Origin: Marinobacter antarcticus
GTDB lineage: Bacteria; Pseudomonadota; Gammaproteobacteria; Pseudomonadales; Oleiphilaceae
NCBI RefSeq assembly: GCF_900142385.1
Contig: NZ_FRAQ01000004.1
Coordinates: 124,001 to 188,000 of the forward strand
Direction: 5' to 3'
DNA: 64,000 bases
Part shown: positions 43,150 through 51,759 of the stretch, in pieces
How the letters are laid out: each line of letters opens with the position of its first letter
How positions within the stretch are numbered: the stretch's first letter is position 1
Made by a program: the position numbers and the translations under genes
The notes under the pieces: generated by a model
Database searches by the model: none
The model's input: only the letters and a program-made list of their open reading frames with translations
What the model was told of the DNA's origin: nothing

Positions 43150-46100
43150 CAGGCCCCGTGACTTTTACAGACGAGCTCAAAGATCGTTCAGTTCGTCGCA
43201 AAGCAGAATACGATGACAGCAATCCTCACGATCTGGTTCTCACGATAGCCAAGCGTGGAGGAGGGCAGATCACCATCCCTCTCCTGAAAAATGCCCGTTC
43301 GAATATTGAGCGGGAAGACTATCAGGAGAATACCCTGTTAAGAATTAAACCCTTGGCAGAAATTGAAAGCGCACTGCCCGTCTCCACCGGTTATGGAGCC
43401 CCGGTTTTTCAGGGCAAGGCTGTTGCGATGATCCGGCCGGGTTATCTGTATATCTATCGTCGGGACAGGCTGTGGCGTGAACTGGAGATCGGGCCGGATT
43501 CGAGGGTGAGTGATGTGGATCTGGTTGCAGCTCGGAAAGCCATAGAGAGCCCGGAAAGCAACTTACGGATAGAGCGACCCGCCGAAGGCGAATGGCTTGA
43601 TGATGTGCTTGTACCTGTATTTCTGCAGGGACAGGGAGTCATGCACGATATCCGCATGGCTTACAGTGAAGTGCAGTGGGATTGGAAATATATCCAGAAG
43701 CTGGAGACAGACGAAAAGGCCAGAAATGCCCGAACGACAGGTGTTGGGCATGCCTGGGCAGTGACCACGGTGGAAGGTCTTAGCTTCCAGACCGGTTTTC
43801 CGGCATCACGAGTTGAGGATTTGCCAGAGCTCCGTGCAAGGGATCTGGGTGTTGAGCTGATGCTGGAGAACCCCAGAAATTTTATACCCGAATTCGAAAA
43901 ACCATCTGACTCTGAACTCTGCGTAAAACTATCTGCGCGCCTGCGCGAAGCGCAAGGAGAGGGTGAGAAACCTATTGAGCTCGACATCCATTGTGATGCC
44001 GATGAAGACCGGTTGGCTGGGCTGAGAGGGCAGAAAGGGTTGGCCTGTGTTGCTTTGCCGGATCCGCTATTCAAACTGCGCCATTCTCTAGCTCAGTTAC
44101 AGTTGGCTTTGCATTATCTGGATGCAGTTGATGCTTCTATTCAGAAAGACCCGATGGTTCATTCTGCAATGCTGATCCGGCAAGCGGTGTTTGATCCTTC
44201 GCCAAGCGGAAGTCCCAGCGCTCTGGCCAATTACTCCCAGGCTATCGACAGATCAAAGCTGGATGAGGTGCTGGGCACGGAAGAAAAAAATCATGCCATT
44301 CGCGTAATTGAGCAACACGTTGGCGAGTTTCTGAGGTTGATGGGTGCAAGAAAGCTCGACCCCGTTCTGGAAGATTATCGGGAGTGTAGAGACATCGCGG
44401 TCTGTGAGGCCTACCTGTTGATTGCAAACAAGCTAGACCTGCTCCAGCAGATCCCGGGTGTGCTCAAAGCGCAAGGTGTCGATAGCCAGAATAACGTGTT
44501 GCCGGGTTTACGAGATTGGATGCTGAATGGCGATTTCCTGGAAGACTGGGCTCCAGCATCAAGTGAATCCACGGAGGAGTACGAGGTTGATGGGCGAACG
44601 CCGTCCGCCTTTGAGCGTTTGCAAAAGCTTGCTCAGCAGCAAACCGAGATTGATGAAGCCTTGTTGAATCGGCTGAATGTAATGTCCTTGATTCACCTTG
44701 AAAAGCAAGTCAGAGAAAACGATGAAAGCAATAGCAGTGGTATCAAGGGTGTTGCTAACGCAGGCAAGGTAGGCGGTATGATTTCCGGCGCCCTTAATGA
44801 GTGGAGTGCTTCGATATTGGCCGTGTGCAAGCGTCTTATCGAAGCCGACGTGATTCAGTCCATCGAAATGCAGCGGATCATGCAGAGAGTCAGCTCGAAC
44901 CTTGTGCTGGCTGACCCGTGGCTCACGGGCATTGATGTGAAGAGCAGAGCCGGGGCAATGGAGCGAAGAGTTATTGTGGGAGTTTATGGTGATGGACTCC
45001 GGCGGGGGCTTACGGATTTCGATCTAACTCATGGCCCGCTCACAAGGCGTAACGATTATCTATATGCGGATCTTTTGGATGAGGCAGGTAAAAGGGTGGC
45101 TTCAACCAGTCCTTCTCGTGTTGCGGAGACACTGGGTGAAGCCATTAAAAAGGTTGCTGGCTCGACCTTTGTGTTTTCTGCTCCGGCGGGGCACCCGGAA
45201 GTCCAGAAGCTGAGTTTGCTTAAGGTGGATTATGCCAAGCAGCTCGGAAAAGTCGTGGATGGTCCGGTGGTGTCTCGTGGGCTGGCGGTGTTGGCGGCGT
45301 TTAATGTGTTTCTTGAGTTACATAACTTTGGCAAGGCACTGAATTCAAATAATGAAAACGGAGCGTTGGCCGGGGTGAAGCTTTTTGCTGGTGCTGTGTC
45401 TGACCTGGTTGCGGCATCGTTTAAGCTTAGCGAAGTCATGGGCAGATCTGCGTTAAGCGCTACCACCCGGATGAACCGAATAGCCACCCGCCCCCTATTT
45501 GATATGAAAAATTGGATTTTCATTGGTGACGGGCTAAAAGCTGCGGGAGCACCCACCTTGGTTCGGGTCGTTGGCTTGGCTACCTTCTTTGCAGGAAGTG
45601 TAGGCGCTGGCCTTAGCTATTGGGATATGCGTATTAGCATGTCCAGCAAGGATTTTGATGCCGCCACTGGCCATGCCATCGCCATGACTGGCAGCCTGGT
45701 TGTATTGGCATCACCTCTTATGAATGGATTGCTGGCAATGCCCGGTTGGGGCTGGGCTATTTTCGGTTTAGCGATGGCGGTTGGCGGTGGGTTGTATGCG
45801 GGTTCGGCCACCGATGATGCGTTTGAAAAATTGCTCAAGCGTGGCCCTTGGGGCACTCACTCTGAAGGAGCGTTGCCGGGGCAGGATGACCAAGCCTACT
45901 ACAGCCAGTTGCTAACCCTTTTGTCGCCCGTACAGGTGACAGCCCAGCGCTACGAGAACGTGGAGCCAGATCCTGCTTTGTTCCATTCAGACTATCCGCC
46001 GAAAGCGGATGATTACGTGATTACGCTCCAGTTTCCGCTCGTTAGTCGCCTGAAGATATACCAAAAGGATGGTGACGGCCTGCCTGATAACCCCTTCCGT

Positions 46101-46517
46101 TTGGTGGTCCAAGAGGTGGCTTATCGGTCCTCGACAACTGCTGCTGTTGCTCTTGGCTCGACAGGTTCTGTGAGTGACACCCAGCTGCTTAAGGTCACAC
46201 CACTGACCAAGGTCACCGCCCGGCAGTCCCTGCCGAACCAGTCAGCTGTTCGATTTCTGGTGCGGCGTGAAATTCAGGACAGCAGTTATAAAAGTCTGTT
46301 TTACGAGGAGTCTGTAACGACTCAGGTCCGGGTTGGGCTTCAGGCTACCCTGGATACCGAACTGGGGCCGCTGGTGTTCCCAGCCCCGGTGTTAGAACAC
46401 TATGAGCCGTTCGACGAGGCCCTGCATAGCGAGCCACCTTCCAAAGTCCGGTTGGCCCTCAACCCCTATACCCAGCCTCAATCCCCTTACTGGTATTTCA
46501 CCGAGGTCAGCACATGA
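43146..46517 (+). CDS. VasX-like pore-forming T6SS effector
   Basis: An 1123-residue protein. Residues about 65-115 (MIRPGYLYIYRRDRLWRELE) resemble the N-terminal region of toxin VasX. The middle is long and helical. Between about 800 and 890 lie hydrophobic segments (VRVVGLATFFAGSVGAGLSY, GSLVVLASPLMNGLLAM, AIFGLAMAVGGGLYAG) suited to membrane insertion, and the C-terminus is beta-rich. VasX of Vibrio cholerae is a colicin-like membrane-disrupting effector of similar length. Position directly behind vgrG, with ATGA overlaps on both sides, fits an effector carried on the tip. No DUF4123 or PAAR adaptor gene sits between. Overall likeness is by architecture and position; the toxic action is inferred. 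Confidence 0.75.
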   Translation: MTGPVTFTDELKDRSVRRKAEYDDSNPHDLVLTIAKRGGGQITIPLLKNARSNIEREDYQENTLLRIKPLAEIESALPVSTGYGAPVFQGKAVAMIRPGYLYIYRRDRLWRELEIGPDSRVSDVDLVAARKAIESPESNLRIERPAEGEWLDDVLVPVFLQGQGVMHDIRMAYSEVQWDWKYIQKLETDEKARNARTTGVGHAWAVTTVEGLSFQTGFPASRVEDLPELRARDLGVELMLENPRNFIPEFEKPSDSELCVKLSARLREAQGEGEKPIELDIHCDADEDRLAGLRGQKGLACVALPDPLFKLRHSLAQLQLALHYLDAVDASIQKDPMVHSAMLIRQAVFDPSPSGSPSALANYSQAIDRSKLDEVLGTEEKNHAIRVIEQHVGEFLRLMGARKLDPVLEDYRECRDIAVCEAYLLIANKLDLLQQIPGVLKAQGVDSQNNVLPGLRDWMLNGDFLEDWAPASSESTEEYEVDGRTPSAFERLQKLAQQQTEIDEALLNRLNVMSLIHLEKQVRENDESNSSGIKGVANAGKVGGMISGALNEWSASILAVCKRLIEADVIQSIEMQRIMQRVSSNLVLADPWLTGIDVKSRAGAMERRVIVGVYGDGLRRGLTDFDLTHGPLTRRNDYLYADLLDEAGKRVASTSPSRVAETLGEAIKKVAGSTFVFSAPAGHPEVQKLSLLKVDYAKQLGKVVDGPVVSRGLAVLAAFNVFLELHNFGKALNSNNENGALAGVKLFAGAVSDLVAASFKLSEVMGRSALSATTRMNRIATRPLFDMKNWIFIGDGLKAAGAPTLVRVVGLATFFAGSVGAGLSYWDMRISMSSKDFDAATGHAIAMTGSLVVLASPLMNGLLAMPGWGWAIFGLAMAVGGGLYAGSATDDAFEKLLKRGPWGTHSEGALPGQDDQAYYSQLLTLLSPVQVTAQRYENVEPDPALFHSDYPPKADDYVITLQFPLVSRLKIYQKDGDGLPDNPFRLVVQEVAYRSSTTAAVALGSTGSVSDTQLLKVTPLTKVTARQSLPNQSAVRFLVRREIQDSSYKSLFYEESVTTQVRVGLQATLDTELGPLVFPAPVLEHYEPFDEALHSEPPSKVRLALNPYTQPQSPYWYFTEVST

Positions 46518-47590
46518 ATAGCGAACACGAACAATCTGTGTTCACTGAAATCGCCTTCCGGGCATCGGCGATTGCCCCCTTGCCCGAAGCCCCGATCAAG
46601 CGCATCCGCATAGGTGAAGAGCTTCAGCCCATTGGTAGCTACGCGTGGGCCATTCCTTATCTTGGTACTATTGAGGCTATTGAGGCGCTTCAGGACTGCG
46701 ACAAAAGTGATCCAGAGTTTCAGGATAAAGAGTGGTGGTGGGACCATCAGCGTATACGGTTTTTGAATGGGAAGCTGGGCTTAAAGTTTCTGATCATGAT
46801 CATTCCCATTGTTTGGATATTCATTTTATGGCTCGCCGGCCCTGCAGCGTTGGTTTGGGCGGTCGTCGAGATAGAGTTAATTCGAGCTCTTCCAGGGTTG
46901 TTCGTAGGCTGCGTTGGTATAGTACTAGCTCTCGCATGGTACATATTCGCTATTTGGATAACCCCGGCCACCACCAACTGGATCATGAGCACCGGTATCG
47001 GCTTTTTCCTCAAGCCTTTCGAAAAGACCCTCAGCAAAAAGCTGGGCGAGACGCTGGAAGACGGATGCAGTGAGTTCAACCGGGTCACCGGGCAGGTTCG
47101 CATTGCTTTGGGACGGAAACGGTTTCTTGAAGCTCCCTTTGTAGAATTCGATGCCTATGTGGATAGGGTTATTCAGGAAAGCGGCGTGTTTTACCGGTTA
47201 ATGCTGGTGCACCGCTATACCCAGAAAACCTTCAACAAAACGGCGTTCAGTTCCATTGAATCCAACAAGAATGAAGTGCTGGCGACCTGGGATATGCTGC
47301 AGCGCTACATGGATGTGAGCCAGCCGCTACCGGATACCCCTCGCCTCGAACCATTCCGTCACCTGGACCCCGTAACGGCAGAACATGACCGGAAGACAGG
47401 ACGCAACCCGCGATACTGGCGAGACCTGGATCTGGAAGCCTGGAAGGACGGTGAGGGTTGGACGGAAGTCCACAGATATCAGAATGAATATCCATGGGGA
47501 AGCCGGCTCTGCAAACTCACCCCACAGCTCGGCAAGATCTCGATGGAGGAATACCGGCAGCAGCGACCGGCGGGGGCGTGGCCTATTTGA
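46514..47590 (+). CDS. Putative immunity protein for the VasX-like effector
   Basis: A 358-residue protein of no family I can name. It has two to three membrane helices at about 90-150 (FLIMIIPIVWIFILWLAG, LFVGCVGIVLALAWYIFAIW). Large soluble parts lie on both sides, with a charged C-terminal half (FRHLDPVTAEHDRKTGR, YRNEYPWGS-like YQNEYPWGSRL). It overlaps the effector stop by ATGA. Immunity factors for VasX-type toxins are inner-membrane proteins encoded right behind the effector, which is the basis of the call. It could instead be a second effector part or accessory factor. Confidence 0.55.
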   Translation: MNSEHEQSVFTEIAFRASAIAPLPEAPIKRIRIGEELQPIGSYAWAIPYLGTIEAIEALQDCDKSDPEFQDKEWWWDHQRIRFLNGKLGLKFLIMIIPIVWIFILWLAGPAALVWAVVEIELIRALPGLFVGCVGIVLALAWYIFAIWITPATTNWIMSTGIGFFLKPFEKTLSKKLGETLEDGCSEFNRVTGQVRIALGRKRFLEAPFVEFDAYVDRVIQESGVFYRLMLVHRYTQKTFNKTAFSSIESNKNEVLATWDMLQRYMDVSQPLPDTPRLEPFRHLDPVTAEHDRKTGRNPRYWRDLDLEAWKDGEGWTEVHRYQNEYPWGSRLCKLTPQLGKISMEEYRQQRPAGAWPI

Positions 47591-47668
47591 AAATATTTCG
47601 GTAGTTGGCACTGAATTGGCCATGCAAAGTACTAATGAGAACAAAGTGAGTCAGTTTCGCCTATCTCA

Positions 47669-47717
47669 TTTTGCAAGTTGCAACGGTTATTGCAAAACGC
47701 AACACTGGTGGTAACCT
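47669..47717 (+). promoter_or_regulatory. Promoter with nested palindromes before toxin-antitoxin genes
   Basis: TTTTGCAA (47669-47676) and TTGCAAAA (47690-47697) are inverted arms. Between them GTTGCAAC (47677-47684) is itself palindromic. TTGCAA at 47690 can serve as a -35 box and TAACCT at 47712-47717 as a -10 box with 16 bases between. The arrangement suggests an antitoxin operator overlapping the promoter. Confidence 0.6.
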
Positions 47718-47750
47718 GTACATATTAAAAGTCAAATCACTGGAGGCCCT

Positions 47751-48164
47751 ATGACCACAGCTATTCGCTTGGACGACAACCTGGTTCGTCACGCGGCTGC
47801 CGAAGGACAGGTGCACCGGCGCTCTACGCCCAAGCAGATTGAGTATTGGGCGGAGATAGGTCGTGCGGTTGCGGGAGAGGTGAGTGCGGAGGATCTGATT
47901 GCGATCCTTCAGGGTATTCGCCGCGTTAAGGTGGAGCCAGTGGTTCCGGAAACGGTCACCAGTGATGATTTGTGGGCAGAAGTGGATCAGGCCCGCGACA
48001 GCGGCGAATTGAGCCGCTCGATTGCCCGGGGGCGTACGGTGTATCAGGCCGCTGCGGATAAACCGGGTTATCTGGAAGCGATTTACCCTGGTGGTACGCG
48101 CTCGATCGGTCAGTTCCGTAATGGGCGGTTTGAAGCCGTGAGCGACCGTGACGACGCAGCCTGA
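47751..48164 (+). CDS. ParD-like antitoxin of a type II toxin-antitoxin pair
   Basis: A 137-residue protein. The N-terminus (TAIRLDDNLVRHAAAEGQVH, RRSTPKQIEYWAEIGRAV) matches the ParD-like antitoxin family, a ribbon-helix-helix-type DNA-binding start followed by a helical region. The C-terminal segment (YLEAIYPGGTRSIGQFRNGR) probably wraps the toxin. It overlaps the zeta-type toxin gene by 17 bases, antitoxin first, as usual for such pairs. The nested palindromes upstream suggest autoregulation. Identification rests on sequence pattern and gene order. Confidence 0.8.
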   Translation: MTTAIRLDDNLVRHAAAEGQVHRRSTPKQIEYWAEIGRAVAGEVSAEDLIAILQGIRRVKVEPVVPETVTSDDLWAEVDQARDSGELSRSIARGRTVYQAAADKPGYLEAIYPGGTRSIGQFRNGRFEAVSDRDDAA

Positions 48165-48726
48165 GCTTTGGCTGCTCGTCGGCGGCAATGGTGCGGGCAA
48201 GTCGACGTTTTATGAGCGTTTTCTTGCCCGGCGCAGCATCCCTTTAGTCAACGCGGATAACATTGCGCGTAGCCTGTGGCCTGATTCCCCCGAAAAACAT
48301 AGTTATGAGGCGGCTCTGATTGCTGAGAAAGAGCGGTTCCGTCTTTTGAAGGAGCGTCAGAGCTTCTGTTTTGAAACGGTTTTTTCTCACCCCTCAAAAA
48401 TTGACTTTGTGGGAGCTGCTAAGGCTGCAGGTTTCCGTATCCGTATTTTCTATTTTCATCTGGAAACTGCGGCTCTGAACAAGGCCCGCGTAATCACTCG
48501 TGTCCAGTCCGGTGGCCACAATGTGCCGGAGAAGAAAATAGAGAGCAGGGTTCCGAGATCGTACGCCAACTTGCGTGAATGCATCGGGCTGGCGGATGAG
48601 CTACATCTTGTTGACAACTCCAGCCTGGATCGGCCCTTTGTTCGTGTTGCCGTCTGGGAAAATGGCGAGTGGCGGCGCTGCTGTGAGACGTTACCTGGTT
48701 GGGCGCGGGATTTGCTGGATGGATGA
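48148..48726 (+). CDS. Zeta-family toxin (P-loop kinase)
   Basis: A 192-residue P-loop protein with a GTG start inside the antitoxin gene. Walker A is VGGNGAGKSTFY (Lys18), followed by the substrate stretch LVNADNIARSLWP, FETVFSHPSKIDF, and IRIFYFHLETAALNKARVIT with conserved arginine loops. Zeta toxins phosphorylate UDP-N-acetylglucosamine and block cell-wall synthesis; relatives of this short chromosomal type may use other nucleotides. Pairing with a ParD-like instead of an epsilon antitoxin is the notable point. Confidence 0.85.
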   Translation: MTTQPELWLLVGGNGAGKSTFYERFLARRSIPLVNADNIARSLWPDSPEKHSYEAALIAEKERFRLLKERQSFCFETVFSHPSKIDFVGAAKAAGFRIRIFYFHLETAALNKARVITRVQSGGHNVPEKKIESRVPRSYANLRECIGLADELHLVDNSSLDRPFVRVAVWENGEWRRCCETLPGWARDLLDG

Positions 48727-48756
48727 AGTTTTTGCGCAAGAGTCTTGGTAGGAGTT

Positions 48757-49653
48757 TCAGGGCCAGGTTTCAGGCACCACAAAAACCCGGTCAATCTCAA
48801 GCCAGTTTCCCGTTTGGCGATCTGGCCGCATCATTGCGAATAGCTGCGGAACGACTTTGCGTTCCACACGTTCCAGTGCTTCCAGAACATGTTCTGTATC
48901 CGGCTGCTCGCTCTGAAACCAGTTGCCAATCCAGTGTGGTTTGTTAAGTACAACCCAATGTGACGTGTCCAGGACTCTCGCGTCATGGGCGTACATCCAG
49001 CGCCCGCGCAGATGGTTCGCCGGAACATAATTCGGCGTTACAACCTTCTGGTCATCGGGATAGAAAAGATACCCAGGCATAAAAATTCGCGGAGTCAGCG
49101 GGCCGGTTATATGAAATTCCGAGAGCAGTACGAGGGTTTCCGGGAGCTGTGTGCGGCGGCTCTGTTGTTCTAGCAGGCTGGTTGTTTTCATATCCAGCCG
49201 GTCACGGGCATTGGGGCCGTACCAGAGGGTTGAGCCGGCGAGTTCTGAAACGCCGAGATAGAACTTGATAGCGATCTCGTGGTGCTCGATGCGATCATTT
49301 TTCTTGTTGTGCACCACGAAATCCAATTCGCCGATGGTGCGCCCGCTTGACTGGATCTGCTGGTTTTTCAGCAGAATGGGCCAGCCGAGCAAGTCCTCCA
49401 TCAAAACCTGATAGAGTCGCTCGAAATAGAAGCCCAGCCTGCGCTGCGGTGGTTCATGCAGTAGCGGTGGTGCAGCCGCTGTTTCCTGATCCCAGGTTTT
49501 AAGAATATCGGGATAATTTGAAGGCAGGTACTTTAAAGGTTCAAAAGTGATCGGCGAGCGCATCAGTTGAGGTGCCTGGCACAGCCATGCGAGATGCCTG
49601 ATTGCTGGCGTTTGATACGAGTTGATCAGATGAGAGGCGAGGTTTGCATCCAT
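48757..49653 (-). CDS. DUF1853 family protein
   Basis: A 298-residue protein from the ATG at 49653 (MDANLASHLINSYQTPAIRH). It matches DUF1853: RHLAWLCQAPQLM near the start, LGFYFERLYQVLMEDLLGWP, GRTIGELDFVVHN, HHEIAIKFYLGV and a C-terminal HWIGNWF region. The order aspartate (ELDF) then E-x3-K (HEIAIKF) recalls the core of PD-(D/E)xK nucleases with altered spacing; this is my reading, not established. An N-terminal extension of 94 codons is open but arginine/serine-rich and antisense to glyoxalase, so I reject it. Convergent with the toxin gene and divergent from glyoxalase. Function unknown. Confidence 0.82.
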   Translation of the reverse strand: MDANLASHLINSYQTPAIRHLAWLCQAPQLMRSPITFEPLKYLPSNYPDILKTWDQETAAAPPLLHEPPQRRLGFYFERLYQVLMEDLLGWPILLKNQQIQSSGRTIGELDFVVHNKKNDRIEHHEIAIKFYLGVSELAGSTLWYGPNARDRLDMKTTSLLEQQSRRTQLPETLVLLSEFHITGPLTPRIFMPGYLFYPDDQKVVTPNYVPANHLRGRWMYAHDARVLDTSHWVVLNKPHWIGNWFQSEQPDTEHVLEALERVERKVVPQLFAMMRPDRQTGNWLEIDRVFVVPETWP

Positions 49654-49765
49654 TCGCCAAGAATACCGTAAACTGTCAGTTAATAAAGGTGCGAGTGTTC
49701 TACGAGACGGTCGCCGAATCATGAAGGCTCGCCGCACCAAGCAACCGGAAATAACAGGAGACAGT

Positions 49766-50206
49766 ATGCAATACCTACATACGATGATCCGCGTAAGCAA
49801 TCTTGAGCAAACCCTGCATTTTTTCTGCGACCTGCTCGGTATGATCGAAATTGATCGTAAAAGCAGTGAGAAAGGCCGATTTACCCTGGTATTTCTGGCA
49901 GCGCCGGAAGATGAGGCGCGAGCACGTGAAGACAAGGCTCCGATGCTTGAGTTGACCTATAACTGGGACCCGGAAGAGTATTCCGGTGGTCGCAACTTTG
50001 GCCATCTGGCTTTCAGAGTGGATGATATTTATAGCCTGTGCGAGACGCTGCAGGCAAACGGCGTAACCATTAATCGCCCGCCCCGGGATGGTTACATGGC
50101 GTTTATCCGCACTCCAGACAACGTATCTATCGAGTTATTGCAGAAGGGTGACGCGCTGGCGCCTAAAGAGCCATGGCTGAGCATGGAAAACACGGGGACA
50201 TGGTAA
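49766..50206 (+). CDS. gloA: Glyoxalase I-like protein (VOC superfamily)
   Basis: A 146-residue protein starting MQYLHTMIRVSNLEQ after ACAGGAG. The four metal ligands of glyoxalase I are in place: His5, Glu62 (LELTYNW), His80 (FGHLAFRV) and Glu123 (SIELLQ). The stretch LELTYNWDPEEY is typical of E. coli GloA. It converts the methylglyoxal-glutathione hemithioacetal to lactoylglutathione. The Glu-rich insertion around 48-57 is slightly longer than in E. coli GloA. Single gene. Confidence 0.85.
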   Translation: MQYLHTMIRVSNLEQTLHFFCDLLGMIEIDRKSSEKGRFTLVFLAAPEDEARAREDKAPMLELTYNWDPEEYSGGRNFGHLAFRVDDIYSLCETLQANGVTINRPPRDGYMAFIRTPDNVSIELLQKGDALAPKEPWLSMENTGTW

Positions 50207-50337
50207 GGAGAGTCATTCGGTTCGAAAGAATTGAAGATGCAGGGAAACGCCCATAAAATCATCAAAACTTTAAAGTAAACGTTATCGGTATAACTTCTAC
50301 GGCATCAGGATGATGCGATAAAACAGGGAGATGTTTC

Positions 50338-51759
50338 ATGGAAGATTGGCAAGGATGCCTTACCCCTCAATGTCAGACTGCGTTACTGAGTGCCCGTGAT
50401 CATGTTGATCGCCGTGGCGGTTCCGTCATCACGGTTGAAGACTTCCTGCTGGCGCTGCTGGATTCCAGCCCCTGTGCAAGCAGTTTTCTGCGCAGCTGTG
50501 GTGTGGATATGGATGAGCTGACCCGAACCATCCAGTGCGAGCAGCCCATTGTGACTGAGGTAGGCGGTGAAGGGCTGCTTTCCTCCCAGTTAATATACTG
50601 GTTGGCGACAGCACGTGAATCCTTTGGAACGCCCGCCTGGCTGGATTGGCCCCAGCTTCTCGAAGTGCTTGCACGGCATGCAGAGCGCTTGCAGGGCAAG
50701 GCCTATGTTGCGGTTCTTGAGATGGTTTCACGTTGGCCAGAATCGGGTGATCCGGTTAATACCGGAGTGGACCTGGAGCAGTCTGGCATTGAAGAGCATG
50801 AAGCAGCGCCGATTGTGATTACCGATCCGGAGTGGATCGAGCTGGCGGAAGACGTCGCCATCACACTTGGCGCAGCGCCTGATGCTTTGGTGTGGGTCAA
50901 GGGAGCGCGCGGGGGAGGGAAGTCCTCCTGGCTGAGCTCGATGCTGTCATCGATAGCGCAACCCTTCGTTGAAATGGATCTGCGCCGTGAAGCTGAGCTG
51001 CTGGCCAGTGATCTTGCCGTGATTCCTGTGGCGGCCAGAAAACCCTGGCCTGTCCTAGTGCTTGATAATGTAGCACCGGCCGACCTGCTGGCCCTGATGG
51101 AGTTTCCGTTCGGCCTTGCGTCGGAGCTGGTTCTTCGCTGGCAGGGCCCTGTCATGCTTCTGGGGCCTGATACGTCAGGCAGCGATGCCAGCTGCAACTT
51201 GCTGGAACAGCGCCTGGGTCGGGCTCTGGAGACGTTCAATATGCGCCTTTCGAGTGCAACACAGCGTAAGGCTATTCTGGTCGCTCATCAGGCGGCTATT
51301 GAGCGTCGCTGGAACATTCAGCTATCGCACTCAGCCGCCCAGTTTGCGGCCTCCCGGCGCAGCCAGTGCGTCAGTACGCCGGGTGGGATGCTGCAGTGGG
51401 TAGAGCGTGCAGCGGCGCGACTCGACCTGTTTGCCCGGCGCGGCCCGGCAAGTTCGGTGGCGCTTTCCGGGCAGGCGGAGACGCTCCGGCGCCAGAGCTT
51501 GGTTGCAATAGCACGGCAGGAGCCGCTGCATGAGATTGAACAGTCACTTGAAGAGGTAAATCTCTTGCGCGCCGCCACGGAAGTGGCATGGCATGAACGA
51601 AAAGCTGCGGGCACACTGCGCCAGCTTACGGTGGAAGATCTGCGCCAGGAACTGGAACGCTGGGTTGCAGCGCGGCGCGGGCCGGTTCACTATGTGCTCC
51701 ATTGTGACCATCAGCATGGAGAATCTGCGGGTGAAGGATCTGGAAATCTACATTCGTGA
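50338..51759 (+). CDS. Half-ClpB-like protein with degenerate AAA+ site
   Basis: A 473-residue protein that follows ClpA/ClpB order but stops after the first ATPase module. Residues 1-140 resemble the double Clp N-domain (CQTALLSARDHVDRRGGSVI, TVEDFLLALLDSSPCASSFL). Walker A is GARGGGKSS (189-197). The Walker B place reads VLVLDNVAP, so the catalytic glutamate is asparagine (Asp243-Asn244). ALETFNMRLSSATQRKAILV and AIERRWNIQLSHSAAQFAAS mirror the D1 small domain, and LTVEDLRQELERWVAARRG mirrors the linker to D2. No D2 follows. It probably binds ATP but hydrolyses poorly, if at all. It overlaps the next gene by 44 bases. It is not a normal ClpV or ClpB. Confidence 0.75.
   Translation: MEDWQGCLTPQCQTALLSARDHVDRRGGSVITVEDFLLALLDSSPCASSFLRSCGVDMDELTRTIQCEQPIVTEVGGEGLLSSQLIYWLATARESFGTPAWLDWPQLLEVLARHAERLQGKAYVAVLEMVSRWPESGDPVNTGVDLEQSGIEEHEAAPIVITDPEWIELAEDVAITLGAAPDALVWVKGARGGGKSSWLSSMLSSIAQPFVEMDLRREAELLASDLAVIPVAARKPWPVLVLDNVAPADLLALMEFPFGLASELVLRWQGPVMLLGPDTSGSDASCNLLEQRLGRALETFNMRLSSATQRKAILVAHQAAIERRWNIQLSHSAAQFAASRRSQCVSTPGGMLQWVERAAARLDLFARRGPASSVALSGQAETLRRQSLVAIARQEPLHEIEQSLEEVNLLRAATEVAWHERKAAGTLRQLTVEDLRQELERWVAARRGPVHYVLHCDHQHGESAGEGSGNLHS

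Noticed and set aside
41005..47590. Considered as part of a complete T6SS locus or prophage tail
   Set aside because: No sheath, baseplate, Hcp, TssM or phage structural genes are in the window; only the tip/effector unit is present.
49654..49935. 94-codon N-terminal extension of the DUF1853 gene
   Set aside because: Arg/Ser-rich, antisense to the glyoxalase gene, and the family starts near the ATG at 49653.
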